DNA of 64,000 nucleotides from Phoebastria nigripes (GCA_035582835.1 JAYKAV010002297.1:957966-1021965), one strand, 5' to 3'; shown: positions 46,001-57,311, counted from the stretch's first letter. Program-made: numbers and translations. The notes: a model not told the origin generated them from the sequence alone.

Positions 46001-49000
46001 CTTGTTTTGAATAGCAGTAGCTGACTGCTTATTTTTACATTAAGAATTTATTACAAATATTGCTGAAATACTGGGATTGAAGAGAATGTCAATATAAAAA
46101 ATGCTAAAAGTGTAATGGATAGATATAATGTATTCTTAGACTTATTGACTATTTTGGGGGATAATAGTTTTCCTTTTTTTTGCGACTGAGCAGACATGAA
46201 TGACCCTTTGAGAACTTCCATGTCATTCTGACACTGAATCTGCATGTGGATACTGGCCAGTTGTGGGCAAATTGCTTTTGCAGTGTTGGCTGGGATTAGT
46301 TTTAACTTGTAATGTGTGAAGGGCATTTAACTTGCATTGAGAATGCATACTGAGTATGAAAAATCAGATTTGATAAATGAAAATCTGCTGGAAGGAAATG
46401 TATTTCCTTGGGAAAAAATCCTGAACAAACTAGAATTCAGCTAGAGCTGTGTGGAAATTTTGAATGATTTTAATTAACGAGCCACTTTCCTGACCTCATC
46501 TAATTTTTGTTCCAGAAATTATCTGCAGATGTTTTAAGCTTAGGCTGTGTCATGGTTTAACCCCAGCCAGCAACTAAACACCACACAGCTGCTCACTCAC
46601 TCCCTGCCTCCGGAGGGGTGCGGGAGAGAATCGGAAGAGTAAAAGTGAGAAAACTTGTGGGTTGAGATAAGAACAGTTTAATAATTGAAATAAAATAAAG
46701 TAAAATAGTAGTAATAGTAATAATCATAATGATAATAAAAAAAAAAATATACAAAGCAAGTGATGCACGATGCAATTGCTTACCACCCGCCGACTGATGC
46801 CCAGCCAGTCCCCAAGCAGCAGTCACTGCCCCCCAGCCAACTCCCCCCAGCTTATATACGGAGCATGACGTCATATGGTATGGAATACCCCTTTGGCCAG
46901 CTTGGGTCAGCTGTCCTGGCTATGCTCCCTCTCGGCTTCTTGTGCACCTGGCAGAGCATGGGAAGCTGAAAAGTCCTTGACTAATGTAAGCACTACTTAG
47001 CAACAACTAAAACATTAGTGTGTTGTCAACATTATTCTCATCCTAAATCCAAAACACGGCACTATACCAGCTACTAGGAAGGAAATTAACTCTCTCCCAG
47101 CCGAAACCAGGACAGGCTGGCTTGCTGACTTTGAGTTGTAGTGCTTATATGTGATTGACGCAAATTTATTAAATGGAGATTTAATGACAGTAATGACAAA
47201 TGACTGTAAATAGAAAGCATGTTATGTTGCTCATCTGAACTTTGATGGCAGGATGGTGAAGACTGTCCATAGTAAGAATGGAAGGTCAAAACAAAGTGTT
47301 ATTTTCTTGAACTAGAAAGTGTATGTGGATGTGAATTAAGTGCTACAATAAAGATTTAATGAGAAACCGAAGATGGCTGAAAGCTTAAAGCCCTTTTATG
47401 CTCCTATGAATGCTCAGTTTAGGAATTCTAGCACTTTTATGAACAGTAACTTGAAGTACTGAAGTATTTACTGTCTCTCTCAGCTTTTTATATCTTATTT
47501 AAACAAAGCATTTTGATGGAGTTGAGGGAGAGGGATGAGTTAATCTTGACTTTTATTTCAAAAATGAAAAATGCTATTTTTGGGGGTGGGGGAGTAGCTT
47601 GTTTCCTTTTTTTCTTTTTTTTTCTTTTTTTTTTTGTTTGTGTATTTTTGTTTGGTTTGGTTTGGTTTTGGAGTTCTCTTTGCAATAGAAATTCTAAAGG
47701 CCAGCTCGATCATCTTTTTCTTAAGAAGTTGTTTGAGTACAATAGTGTTTAAAGAANAGTCTAAGAGAATGTCTTTCTATGTTGCTGAGGTATATATGGC
47801 ATGGATTCCATTTAAGGTTAGGTGTAAGAACAAGATTTGCAAATGTACTCAGGGTTTACAAGTAGGCCAGGACTTGAAACTCTCATTTTAGTGCCTCAGT
47901 CTTGTTGCTTTATTAAACAAAAAACTCAGGCTTTGTACTGAATGGTGAAAGCTATGTGGTGTTAATTCACAAGCTGTCTCTGGTCTCTTTTATTCCTGTC
48001 AGATGGAACCTACTGAGCAGATGGAATCTAATTTACGATCAGAGAAGGATATCTGCAGTGACGTTGAAGGCATAATTCAGCTAGATGGAACTGGTGATGT
48101 TTCTCCCAAGGAAGAAATACCACCTACAAAAGATAGGGAAGAGAATGAATTCATTGGCATTATTGAATCAGAGGATCTAAAAGTTCTGGAGGATGAGGAT
48201 GAGGAGGACGATGATGAAGAATGTGACAGTATTTCAAACACGGAGTCTAGCAGCAGTGGTGGTGATAATGAAGAGCCCCAAATAGATATAGTTGAGGAGG
48301 TAATTTACTTTTAAGCCTTGTGAAGCACATTACAGTAGTTTATCTATCTTGACTGTTGAATTGTTGGACCCAGGACAATTCCTGCTAAGTTTAATGCAGA
48401 GAATGCACAGTTAAGTTACATACCTCTTGAGATAGGAGGTACTACTGAGAAATTACTCGAGAGCTTATTATGAGGAGTGTGAACAAATGAAAGAGATGTT
48501 GAGAAGTTATTTGTTTATTGGATGAATTAAAATACTTAATTACCAGAATTAAAGTTCTATGGTGAAACCCTGGCCTCAGTGAAATGGAGTTCTGCTTTTT
48601 ATTTAAGTAAGATCGGGATACAAATCTAGATTTCTTTTCCTTCTGAAGGACCACAGGGAATTAGACAGAGAAGAGAACAATGTGATACAAGTACGTGTGT
48701 TTCCTAGATAAAGGCTTTTCTTAAAGATGTGCAATTTTGGGTCCTAGAGATTCACAAGAGAATCAACTCGTAGCATCTGGACATCAAATAAATACCAGTT
48801 GATTAGTATTCCAGTTACTGGGGTCAGCTTTGTCAGTTAGCAGTCTTGCTTCTTCACCTGTGTTTTTGTTTTTGAGAACGTATGCATGTAAAGATGCTTA
48901 TAAATGAGCTTTGTGTAACATGGTCTTCATAGCCTCTAGGTCTTGATTTTTGCACTGGTAACCTTTAGTGTTCTAGGTGTGTTTAATGTCAAGTATATTC

Positions 49001-51198
49001 AATGCTATTCTGAAAGAATGTATAAAATACAATTTTAATCTCTAGGATCCCTTAAATTCTGGTGATGATGTCAGTGAACAGGACACTCCAGACTTGTTTG
49101 ACACTGACAATGTGATAGTTTGTCAGTATGACAAGGTACAGTATATAGTTTTATCTTTGTTCCTTAATCATTCTAAATAATATCTTCAGCAAATCCATGT
49201 CTGGTCTACTGTCAGTACCTTTTAAAGAAAATCTAATGCTGTAATAATTGAGTGTTTAAATTACGTGTTTAGCTGACAATAGTCTGAAGACTTACCTGCT
49301 GTTTCCTGAAATGAGGATAATCAACAGGTTCATAATGGCCTATTAAAAGAAAGGGGACCAAATCTTGCAAAATTAACATTTGTAAAGCTGCAAAAGCTTA
49401 TGCATTTCCTTAACTTTTAAGTAATGTCAACAACTCCATGGATGTATGTATGCATTTTCAGCCATGAAATAAGACTTTTGAAATGGATAACAGAAAGATG
49501 AGTGTTGTACTTTCTTTTATATTTTTTGTCTTTGAAGTGCTTCCTGAGAGATTTTCCTACCAGAATTCTGTTGTGTCTGAAAAGCAAAACAGTTGTTAAG
49601 GGCGATTTTGTCCTCCTTCATTTTAATGTTTGAAATTCAACCTTATTTTGAACTCTTAGAGATCAAATTAAGTACTTCTAACTCTAGTATGGTTTTGGAC
49701 ACTTATGTATCAGTAGTTTAAAATTTGACAAAACAAAATGTGTATCTTATTTTGAAACAAATATGGAAAAATATGTCTACAGTTCGCTTAAGAATGTCCT
49801 TTGGTGTTTGTTCTTTCAAAAGTGACTAATGATAATTTTTTGTGTGTGTTCAACTAGGCCTGCCTTAATGGTGTCTGTGTTTTAGGAAACAGCTTCTAAG
49901 AAAACTGTCTTTAGTAAAGTGTAACAGATTGAGTGTTTCTGAAACTAGTTATTTTGGAAGATGTAGTGTAAGGGCTATGTGTCGAAAATGCATCCGAAAT
50001 TGAGCCACAGTGTCTGTATTGTATTGAAAAGGTACACAAAGTTTTGAAGCTTCATAACTTGGTTTGATGGTTACAGATGCTATAGGTAGTGGATATTGTT
50101 ATCTATAGCAAGTTCTGTCTGTACCGAGTTGAAAAATTGGTTGAAAATTTTTTAAAACTACTCTGATGTTCAGCATTGGACATGTCTATAGGAAATTTAA
50201 GATCAGATGTTATTAGAAGTTCACAGTTACAGAAGTTAGAGGGAGATGTTGGCAACTTCCCCCTTTCCTATATAGATTTAATAAAACATAACAGGTCTAG
50301 TAGAAAGTAACTGGAAACAGTTATCTATTAAATTACCTTGTTACGTATAAAAGAATGCTATAGGCAAAATGACTGTCCTGTTTTGGGTTTTCCCTCCTTT
50401 TTCTTTCTGGACTTGAAAATAGACTGATGCTTAAAATCCAAGGAATTTTCCAAAGATGTTTAAAATTCCTTCTTTTAGTATTAAACACAAACTTTCTGCA
50501 GTATAGATTGTTTTGCAGGCCTTTAAAAAGAAACAGAATATGCAAATTCTTTCTTACTGTTTTATATGGCAGTATTTGCTTTTGAGCAAAGTTTTCCTGC
50601 TTTTAGCTGTATCCTAATGTCCCTGTGCACACAATATTGCTTTGCCATGTGTATGGGAAAAGAAAACTGCTGCATTTCAGTTAAGCCATACTTGTTTGCA
50701 AGGTGCAGTATAGTTTGGGACTGATACACTAAGGAAATTGCTCCATTATTGTCTTGTTTTCCTGCCAGTGTTGAGCTTTCACACAGCTACCTTTGTCTTT
50801 TTTTTTTTTTTGGGGGGGGTGGGTGGGTGTGGGGGGTGGGAGTGTGCGCTAAAATTCAGGAGGTTGTTCCCTTGAGAAGGCAGGGAATTCATTATAAACA
50901 ACTGAAATCTACTGCCTCTTGATTATTTGTGCTGTGTTCAGTGGAAGTGTTTCATGTGTTTTGGGCTATCAGGATTTTAAAAGAAAAACAAATTTTGTAA
51001 ACCAAGTTGTGCTTAAAAACTTTTTTTTTTTTTTTAATGGATGGTCTAATATATTTTTGGGGGGGGGCATTGCTTTATTTCTTTTATCAGATACATAGAA
51101 GTAAGAACAAATGGAAGTTCTACTTAAAAGATGGAGTGATGTCCTTTGAGGGTAAAGACCATGTTTTTGCAAAAGCCATTGGAGATGCGGAGTGGTGA
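38477..51198 (+). CDS. GTF2A1L: GTF2A1L (ALF), TFIIA alpha/beta-like factor, nine coding exons
   Basis: This is the germ-cell paralogue of the large TFIIA subunit. It pairs with TFIIA gamma, stabilises TBP or TRF-type proteins on promoters and acts in the nucleus. Exons: 38477-38497, 40594-40695, 40968-41091, 42725-42780, 43831-43924, 45242-45843, 48003-48299, 49046-49135, 51091-51198. All junctions are GT-AG and phases agree, giving about 497 aa (human about 478 from memory). The N-terminal helical domain (PKLYKSIIEDVIEGVRQLFA) covers residues 8 to about 55. A Gln/Ser-rich linker is followed by an acidic tract. The C-terminal beta-barrel part begins at DPLNSGDDVSEQD and ends AKAIGDAEW. A QLDG taspase-1-type site lies at residues 359-362. 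No disabling change was seen. An in-frame upstream ATG at 38462 could add five residues. Confidence 0.95.
38521..38550 (+). repeat. GGCCG pentanucleotide repeat
   Basis: Five exact GGCCG units and diverged ones lie immediately after exon 1 of GTF2A1L, inside the CpG island. Confidence 0.85.
38625..38670 (+). repeat. GGGA and (GGGGCC)4 G-rich repeat
   Basis: A GGGA-type repeat runs directly into four exact GGGGCC units (38642-38665). The unit and setting (first intron, CpG island, sense strand) resemble the human C9orf72 hexanucleotide repeat at normal length. It could form a G-quadruplex in DNA or nascent RNA. Confidence 0.85.
40235..40259. repeat. Near-perfect 25-bp palindrome
   Basis: Arms of 12 bp (AAATGTCAGTTT and its exact complement) are separated by a single T. 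It lies about 330 nt upstream of GTF2A1L exon 2. The function is unknown. Confidence 0.85.
40379..40407 (+). repeat. Tandem 13-mer CCAGGGATGTCAG, two copies
   Basis: Two exact copies with period 16 lie in GTF2A1L intron 1. Probably replication slippage. Confidence 0.85.
40594..40695 (+). CDS. GTF2A1L: GTF2A1L exon 2 (TFIIA alpha N-terminal helix domain)
   Basis: 102 nt, 34 codons, phase 0 at both ends (acceptor TTTAATGTAG, donor AGCAG|GTTTGT). It encodes PKLYKSIIEDVIEGVRQLFA and the EEGLEEQVLKDLKQ continuation, the helices that bundle with TFIIA gamma. In mammals this is the exon joined in the STON1-GTF2A1L read-through. Confidence 0.95.
40968..41091 (+). CDS. GTF2A1L: GTF2A1L exon 3
   Basis: Encodes LWETKVMQSKATEGFF onward to LQASA plus the first base of the next codon. 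The acceptor is TTTCTGCAG and the donor GCAG|GTCAGA. It completes the conserved N-terminal domain. Confidence 0.94.
41092..42724 (+). other. GTF2A1L: GTF2A1L intron 3
   Basis: About 1.6 kb, AT-rich, with a strong T tract before the acceptor. No other feature was recognised. One N lies near 41816. Confidence 0.85.
42725..42780 (+). CDS. GTF2A1L: GTF2A1L exon 4
   Basis: A 56-nt exon (acceptor TTTTTAATAG, donor CCTG|GTATGT) encoding SLVIPAGRGFQHFAAADL after a split Ala codon. The SLVIPAGR segment matches mammalian ALF. Confidence 0.92.
42781..43830 (+). other. GTF2A1L: GTF2A1L intron 4
   Basis: About 1.05 kb containing a T33 run at 43047-43079. Nothing else was recognised. Confidence 0.85.
43047..43079 (+). 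repeat. Poly(T) run, 33 nt
   Basis: Thirty-three consecutive T residues lie in GTF2A1L intron 4. No retroposon body was recognised beside it. Confidence 0.9.
43831..43924 (+). CDS. GTF2A1L: GTF2A1L exon 5
   Basis: A 94-nt exon encoding GASRAGATLTFPSG, then YPIHVPAGVTLQT; the latter is a conserved ALF/TFIIA segment. It ends with the first base of a Gly codon at the donor TCTG|GTAAGA. Confidence 0.93.
43925..45241 (+). other. GTF2A1L: GTF2A1L intron 5, with an assembly gap
   Basis: About 1.3 kb including 145 Ns. The flanking exons join directly in family sequence (LQTAS-G-HLYKV), so I do not expect a missing exon in the gap. Confidence 0.85.
44718..44862. other. Assembly gap, 145 N
   Basis: A single run of Ns in GTF2A1L intron 5. 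The coding sequence is not interrupted. Confidence 0.98.
45242..45843 (+). CDS. GTF2A1L: GTF2A1L exon 6 (large linker exon)
   Basis: A 602-nt exon encoding the end of the split Gly codon and 200 residues. It starts HLYKVNVPVMVTQAPGDASI and ends SSDK before the donor AAG|GTAAGG. After a conserved start (LHHPVQQIFQPLGQPSV) it is Gln/Ser/Thr-rich and diverges from mammals, as expected for the disordered linker. The frame stays open to 45900, but the splice site and family match end the exon at 45843. Confidence 0.94.
46684..46752. repeat. A/T-rich simple repeat inside the LTR
   Basis: An imperfect run of AATAA, AGTAATA and ATAATAA-type units, then a run of A. It belongs to this LTR family and is likely to vary in length between copies. 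Confidence 0.7.
46866..46873. promoter_or_regulatory. CRE palindrome TGACGTCA in the LTR
   Basis: This full cAMP-response element lies 7 bp from the LTR TATA box (46851-46858, minus orientation). CREB or CREM-type factors could bind it. Activity is not shown. Confidence 0.65.
48003..48299 (+). CDS. GTF2A1L: GTF2A1L exon 7 (taspase site and acidic tract)
   Basis: 297 nt, 99 codons, phase 0 at both ends (acceptor TTCCTGTCAG, donor GAG|GTAATT). It holds IIQLDGTGD, matching the QxD|G taspase-1 cleavage consensus of TFIIA precursors (48078-48089). An Asp/Glu-rich tract (about 48195-48230) and a Ser-rich segment ending EEPQIDIVEE follow. The first codon is ATG by coincidence and is not a start. 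Confidence 0.94.
48300..49045 (+). other. GTF2A1L: GTF2A1L intron 7
   Basis: 746 nt of AT-rich sequence with ordinary splice sites. Nothing else was seen. Confidence 0.85.
49046..49135 (+). CDS. GTF2A1L: GTF2A1L exon 8
   Basis: 90 nt, 30 codons, phase 0. It encodes DPLNSGDDVSEQDTPDLFDT and DNVIVCQYDK, the highly conserved start of the TFIIA beta C-terminal domain that contacts TBP and DNA. Confidence 0.95.
49136..51090 (+). other. GTF2A1L: GTF2A1L intron 8
   Basis: About 1.95 kb. It contains a T run followed by a G-rich run (50799-50840) and a second T/G run at about 51020-51067 just before the last exon. No exon was recognised. Confidence 0.85.
50799..50840 (+). repeat. T-run followed by G-quadruplex-like G tracts
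   Basis: After a run of T come GGGGGGGG, GGG, GGG, GGGGGG and GGG separated by one to three bases. This satisfies the usual four-tract G-quadruplex rule on the sense strand of GTF2A1L. Confidence 0.8.
51091..51198 (+). CDS. GTF2A1L: GTF2A1L terminal coding exon
   Basis: Encodes IHRSKNKWKFYLKDGVMSFE, then GKDHVFAKAIGDAEW, and TGA at 51196-51198. It is nearly identical to the mammalian C-terminus and completes the TFIIA beta-barrel. The acceptor is CTTTTATCAG. Confidence 0.96.
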   Translation: MHRSKNKWKFYLKDGVMSFEGKDHVFAKAIGDAEW

Positions 51199-52084
51199 AA
51201 CCTCACTGAAGTATGTACTTTAAGACTTTTTGCCACTTTTTAAGTGGCATTATTCCCTTATGAACTTTCTGTGAAACTACTAGACTTTCTATTTTTTTGC
51301 CATTAAAAAGAAAAACCAAAACAAAACCACAAAACCCCAACAACAAAGCTGTGATAAAAATATGCAAAATCTGTGTTGTTAATACATGCAAATCAAAACA
51401 CCGTATTGTTAGCTACTCAGCTGTCTTTGCTGTTCTTTTCTGATTATTTCATTATTTTTCCACCCAAGAAACATCATTGGAATGAATAGCTTTAAAGACT
51501 AAAATGTTGAATCTGTTAGTAATTCAAGAAAGTAATGGAATAGTAAGTGACTGTATTTAAGTAAATTTCAGTTCTGTTGGTTTTCCTTCCACTTTTTAAA
51601 ATAAGAGCTAAAGGATGACTTGAAATATAAAACTACATAGTTGATGATGATACTATTTATTTCTTTTCAAAGGCTGCTGAGTTTAAAAAANAAAAAAAAA
51701 AAAAAAGAAAAAGCAGTATCTGTGCAAGTCTGAAACCTGTGGCTGTTTCAGCTGTGTACTTCTCTCTCCCCTTTCCTTCCTCTCCCTTGCTTTTTTGTTG
51801 TTGCTTTGTTTGTGGGTTTTTGGCTTCAGCTTAAAGGCAGGCCCTTTAGATGTAAGTCAGGAAATGTGGGTGGAAGACCCTTGAGCTCTCAATATATGAG
51901 AATTATTATTGTTTATTCTATACCCTCTACGTCTACTGAGATGCAATGAATAGTATGATTTAACATTAAAATGTGATTTATTTTCACTGTCAATGCAAAG
52001 TCATTTAAGTTTGCTTCTGTACATATCCACTACATTCTAGGACTACAGACCAGTAAGCTGTGAATGATACAAATTGTGCATAAT

Positions 52085-52090
52085 AATAAA
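52085..52090 (+). other. GTF2A1L: Candidate GTF2A1L polyadenylation signal AATAAA
   Basis: The signal lies in AATAATAAAATG, about 890 nt after the stop, and is followed within 40 nt by the GT-rich GTTGTTTTTGTGTT. That is a good cleavage-site arrangement. Confidence 0.5.
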
Positions 52091-55000
52091 ATGTCATCTC
52101 ATAGACATTTCTAGCAGAGAGTTGTTTTTGTGTTCACTAAATATAAACTTTGCTTAGAGAAATGTGTACAAGCCATGCATGTGACAGTAGCTCACCCTGC
52201 CATGAGAACTGCATTCCCTGCAGTCCTCAACATTAGCTTTTTGTTTGTTCCTCTAGAAATAGAGGTAAAAAAGTTCTGTGCCCATAGGTCCGGGCCCTAG
52301 CCCTTCAGAGCTGCTTTCCCCTGGCTAGCTCCTGTTCCTCGTAGGGCAATACTGGAAACTAAATAGTAAAGCCTCAGCCAGGCTGACTCAGAACAGGATA
52401 ATCCTGCTAGAAGGGCAGTNCTACACGCAAGGGTATGGCACCCCTCCCTCCTGGCTGCTTCCTTTACAATTGCTGAAAGAAGACATCATGAGACGTTTTG
52501 GTTGTCTCTACTCTCTGGGAGGATGCAGAGGCCTTGGGAAGAGAAGGAAAATAAAGGGGAGAGTTGGAGAGAAGGAATCTATATAAGAAATGGGGGGGGG
52601 AAACCCACCCCTTCTCCATAATGGTACAAAACCCTTGTGCTGATGGCATAAACAATAGAGATGCTTCCTTCAGGAGGCAGGTTTTTAACTACTTCTTGAG
52701 TTTCTTGCATGTTCTTTTTGACATATCTGCTGCTGTCCGGTATCTAAGACAGGACACTGAACTAGAAGGCCTGACCCGAGTGTGGCATTTCTTTTGTCTT
52801 TTGTAGATACTGCTGCTGGGATGTGATGAACTGTGTATTCAGAGACAGTTAAAATATTACTGTGTATGGTTTCTTTTTCCCCATTCAGCTGACTTGTAGC
52901 TGCACTGATGCTACACTTCAGACCCATAAATGCACAGGAAATGCAGCTCTTACCCCATGATAGATGCTTTTAGATTTCAGCACTCTCTTGCAGGCTCTGA
53001 GGTGTTCGTGCTCCTTAAATGTGTACATTATGAACTGTGGGACCGTCTTCAACTTGGGCAGCATAGCGATGCTTCAGAAAAGACTGGAAGCAGAGGTAGT
53101 GTGGCACAGGAATCCATGGGATGTGACTGGATATGCACCATTCACTAAGCACCATGTGGTCTCTGAATGTTGCTTCTGAGAATAGGATCTGTTTTCACTA
53201 GTCACTATAAAATGAAGTGGCTAAAGAGTACTTAATTTTTAGCTAGTTTTAAAGATGGGCAGCTTTTTCCTATTTGTTGCTTCCTTCTGCTTGTGGTGTT
53301 AAAGACTCCCTCTACATGAAGGTGAGGAGGCAGAGCTCTGAGCATCCTTATGACTGCTCATCTCCTCTCTCCCTGTCCCTTTTCAGGGACCTCTGTGAAT
53401 GGGTGCCGAGATGTGTGGGATGAAAGTACTAGCGTAGGAGTTCTGCCCTCCCCAGCTCTTCTAAGCTTTACCAATTCATACTTATTAGAAACCTTCTACC
53501 TGTGAGGTTCATCTGCCTGTTTATTTCATTCTTGAAACACTTCTTATGCCTTGAAGTTTTGCAAGTTAATTTTTATGACAGCTTGCTGCAACCTCTGTGC
53601 AGTCCAAGTATGATATTGATTACATAGATGCATCTGGGATTGGAAGCATTTTTTGACACTGGTCTCTTACTTCCCAAACTTCTTGTAAGTTTTACGGGTT
53701 GGGCATTGGTGGTATTTTTCATCCTCTTTTGCTTTTTCACAAATCACGTGTACTATCAGCAATTAAAATCTCAAAGGACTGTTTGCCATCTTTCCTCCTG
53801 AAGCTTTGCCGACAGTATACATAGCTGGCTGTTACTCCTGGTCAAAGCTGACCTGCATCAAAAGGGATGCTGAAGATGGCTTAGCTACGCCATCTAGCAT
53901 CCCCTGGGTTTTCATTTAGTTGCATTTTCTAACCCAGCACCTGTTCGATATGAAGGAACCTTAATGTGGNGTCCATCCAGTGCCTTCCTGAGCGATCAAA
54001 TATAGAAGCTTTAGGGATTAGAGNAGGGTTTTGCTCTCGCTATCTCAACCCTTCCCGTATTTGAGAAGATGGCTACTGAATTCATAACGCTGCAGATCTT
54101 CTGGCTCCCTCCAAACTACGCTGCAGATACTCCTTGGGAGTGCTTGCAGCGGTTTTCCCAGTCCAGAGCTATGGACTGTCTATTTGGACTCCCGCAGTAG
54201 GACTGACTTTCATGTTCTTCTGTCTAAGCATACAAGAATTGCCTTACATTTTGTTTCCGGTGTTCTTGAATGAACATTGGCAAAGACTTACAGCTTTGAA
54301 TAAGACATTTACAACTAAAAATATCTGAAGTCAGGAATTTTTATACTGGAAAAAAATGTTTCTTATTAAAATGTAAGCTCAGTTAGCTAATTACTGTAGC
54401 CTATGACTTGAGCAGTAATCAGATCAGAATGTTTTTGATCTGAATAGTTTACCGTATTAATGCTTCTGATTGCTGCTACTTACACGTTGCTGCAGATGTG
54501 ATGGGAAGGTGTGTAATACCAGTTATAGCCATTGAAGATACTTCAGTAAATGGCTGTCTAAAACTTTACACCAGAAAGAAGGTAAGTTTACCAAAAATAA
54601 TGAGATAGAATAAAAGATGTAACTTGTATGAGAAGCTTTAGCATGAATCTAAATCTTTATTAAAGTGTTGCTTTTACTTATTTGCTCACTTTTGAGTGTA
54701 GAAAAATTTGAAGTATATAAATTACTTCTGTTGTTTGTGGGTTGTTTTTTCTTGCTTGTTTTTTTGTTTTGTTTTGTTTTTTTTAACCCAGCAATTATTT
54801 TCTAAATGGTAGATTTCACTCAGCTTACAGCAGGTACAAAAAGGAAAATGCCCACAGCTCTCATACTTCTTTGCTTTACCTAAGCAGCATTGTAAGGCAG
54901 GTACTATCTGTTGTTGCTATTTATAACTCATTTCTCTTGCATGTAGTTTCCTGATAATGTCGTGGTAGGTGGACAGGAAGGGTGTGCTTGCAAGCTCTTG

Positions 55001-57311
55001 TCCTGTTGAAATATAATGTAAGTAAATCAGTTATTGCCCACTCGAGACATTGTTTTGCCATGTCCTGAATAATATGTAGGACTCTTCCGTGGGCCATCCG
55101 AAGAAACGAGTCTCGAAAATCAGTTTTGAGATAGGTGACAGAGAAGCCTTAGGCCAGGTTGGTTTTTTTTCACCAATGTCTTTAGTTTCTATTATAGTTA
55201 AATATCCTACAGTAGTCCCGTTTGCTCATCTGCTAAGCTCAGGAGCTGGTGTGTATAAAGAGGTGCATCATATGGAATTTTTACTGATTGCTAAACTGTA
55301 GAGTTTTAACAGTCTCCTCTGTTCTCAATCCTGCTTCGTTCCCCACGTGTGTACAAACTGCTTGTGAGTACAGCTATGCTTACAGAGCTTTTATACTGAT
55401 TGAAATCATGGCATTAAGCTGAAGGTAAGAGAGGGTCAGAGATGTTATTTCTAATTAACACAATTATAAGCTAATGATAAACCAGTCACTAGTACAAAAA
55501 GAATGACTTTCATTAACATGAAGCCAATTTAATTTGCAGTGCAGTGTTTTGGCAACAAGAGGTGTGCTTTGGAACGCAGATTTTTACTCTATTGCTGTCA
55601 CAGACTTCAAAGCAAAGGACTCAGTTGAGAAGAAAAATGTAAGAGGTTTAAAGTGATTGCAATAATACCATTTTCTTATGTATGAGAGTCTGCACTTTTG
55701 GTGGCCAACAAGAACTGTTAGGCTGTGACTGTTCTGGAGCAAGCACAGAACTTACACAGCTGCACTGCTCCGCTGACTGCAGGGGAGGTGTATTATGCCA
55801 GCTGAGGATCTGTCTTCAGATACCGCGAGTATCATCTACAGAATGTGATCTAAGATGCTAAAACTTCGACTACAAGCCCAAATAAAACGCATTTGCTTTA
55901 CCTTCTGTGAACCATAAACTGCCACATGTAGGTCTCGCGCTACCATATTGGTTTNGTGAAATATAAGCACTCACGTGTTCCTCCCATCAGAGGCAATGTA
56001 ACCAACCTGTCAAGAATAAGCCACCTAAGAAGAGGCTTGATCTGCAGCCCGCAGCTTTTGCACCTGTTTTTGCCCACAGGACTGTGAACTTTCCAATAAC
56101 TAAGCCCCTCGTCAGAAGACTGGGCAGTGCAGAACGTGGCCTCCTTAGGATGTGCCTGGGGCAGACTCCTGCAGGGATCCTGCCTGGCATTCAATGCAGT
56201 CTGCAGCTGGTCACTCAGTACAGATTGTTTGGCCCATACGATTCAGGTAAGAGCTCACACATCTGAATCTCCAACTTCAATACAGTGTGGTGTTGGCTCA
56301 CGGCAAGTGAACTGCGTAAGGGTGACAGCTTGTTTGCCATGGACAGACTAAATATGCTGCAATAACAAAGGAATGCTCAATTCTTACTTAAATTAGGAAC
56401 ACAGCCACAAATCTGGATCTCCTTAGCATCAGGCAACACATAGTGAAAGAAAAGATAGATTTTTATGGGAAANCACAGTCACTAAAAAGTAACTACTCTG
56501 CTTCATCAGCTGGGAATGGAGTTGGACTGTGAGTGCTGAGGAGTCCCCAGTGCATCCCAAATGCTGCTGGCTCTGGTGATGCCGGAGAGTGGGAAGATGA
56601 AAATAATTCATGAGACTGTCCCTGAAGAGAAAACAAGGCAGTGCTTATTTACCTGTGCAGGCAGCAGCTATCCCGCTGCTGAGAGGGCGCCTTTACAGCT
56701 TATGTGATTTGGGTGTGTGCACGTATGATATACAAAATACAGTCCTGTGTGCAGCAGATGGGGTTTTACAGCTATTGCATCTGATTTCCAGATCATACGT
56801 GGTTGTGTATGGGTTAATTTTTTTTTAAATAAATTACCTACCAGTTCAGAGGGAGATCTAATGTAAACTGTGAAATTGCTAGTAACAAAGGTTCAGCAGG
56901 TCAACTTTTCTCCTTGGTGACATCTTTACAACCTAACGCTTGAACACTGTTCTTTAACTGGGTGTAGGTGGCTGTGTAATTGGAAGTTTCTGTTGATGAA
57001 ATGAAGGGAGGCATCTAGTTTAGTGCCTCTTTAACCGAACAATGCCAGTGCAGCTGATAGGAATGGAAAAAGAAGGCATGAAAGGTATCAGACAGGCTTT
57101 AAATACCCCAGAGAAGCAGATTTGGAGAGAAAGGAGCCAGACTACAATCACTGCAGTAACTTCGTTAACTTCAAGAGCACCCTGACTACTCCTGGGCTCN
57201 CCTGGTTCCCCCCAAAGAAGAGTTTTGCCTATTGTTACAAAAGAAGAAAAGGGAAAATACCACTTTGAACCTCAGAACAGTTACGTTGCATAAGAATTAT
57301 TGATTGGCATT

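Larger units (their letters stand above)
46543..47119 (-). mobile_element. Solo LTR of an ERVL-type endogenous retrovirus with 5-bp target duplication
   Basis: The LTR proper is 46548-47114 (567 bp). On the plus strand it begins TGTCATGGTTT and ends AAACCAGGACA, so it has TG...CA ends with inverted-repeat character. It is flanked on both sides by the identical 5-bp duplication GGCTG (46543-46547 and 47115-47119). I recognise it as an LTR family common in non-galliform birds. Read on the minus strand, a CRE (46866-46873), a TATA box (TATATAAG at 46851-46858), an AT-rich simple repeat and an ATTAAA signal (46677-46682) follow in the order expected of U3-R-U5. No internal retroviral gene is present, so it is a recombined solo LTR, antisense to GTF2A1L. 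Confidence 0.9.
45844..48002 (+). other. GTF2A1L: GTF2A1L intron 6
   Basis: About 2.2 kb that hosts an antisense solo LTR (46548-47114) and a T/G-rich stretch near 47590-47670. No exon was recognised apart from the flanking ones. Confidence 0.85.
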
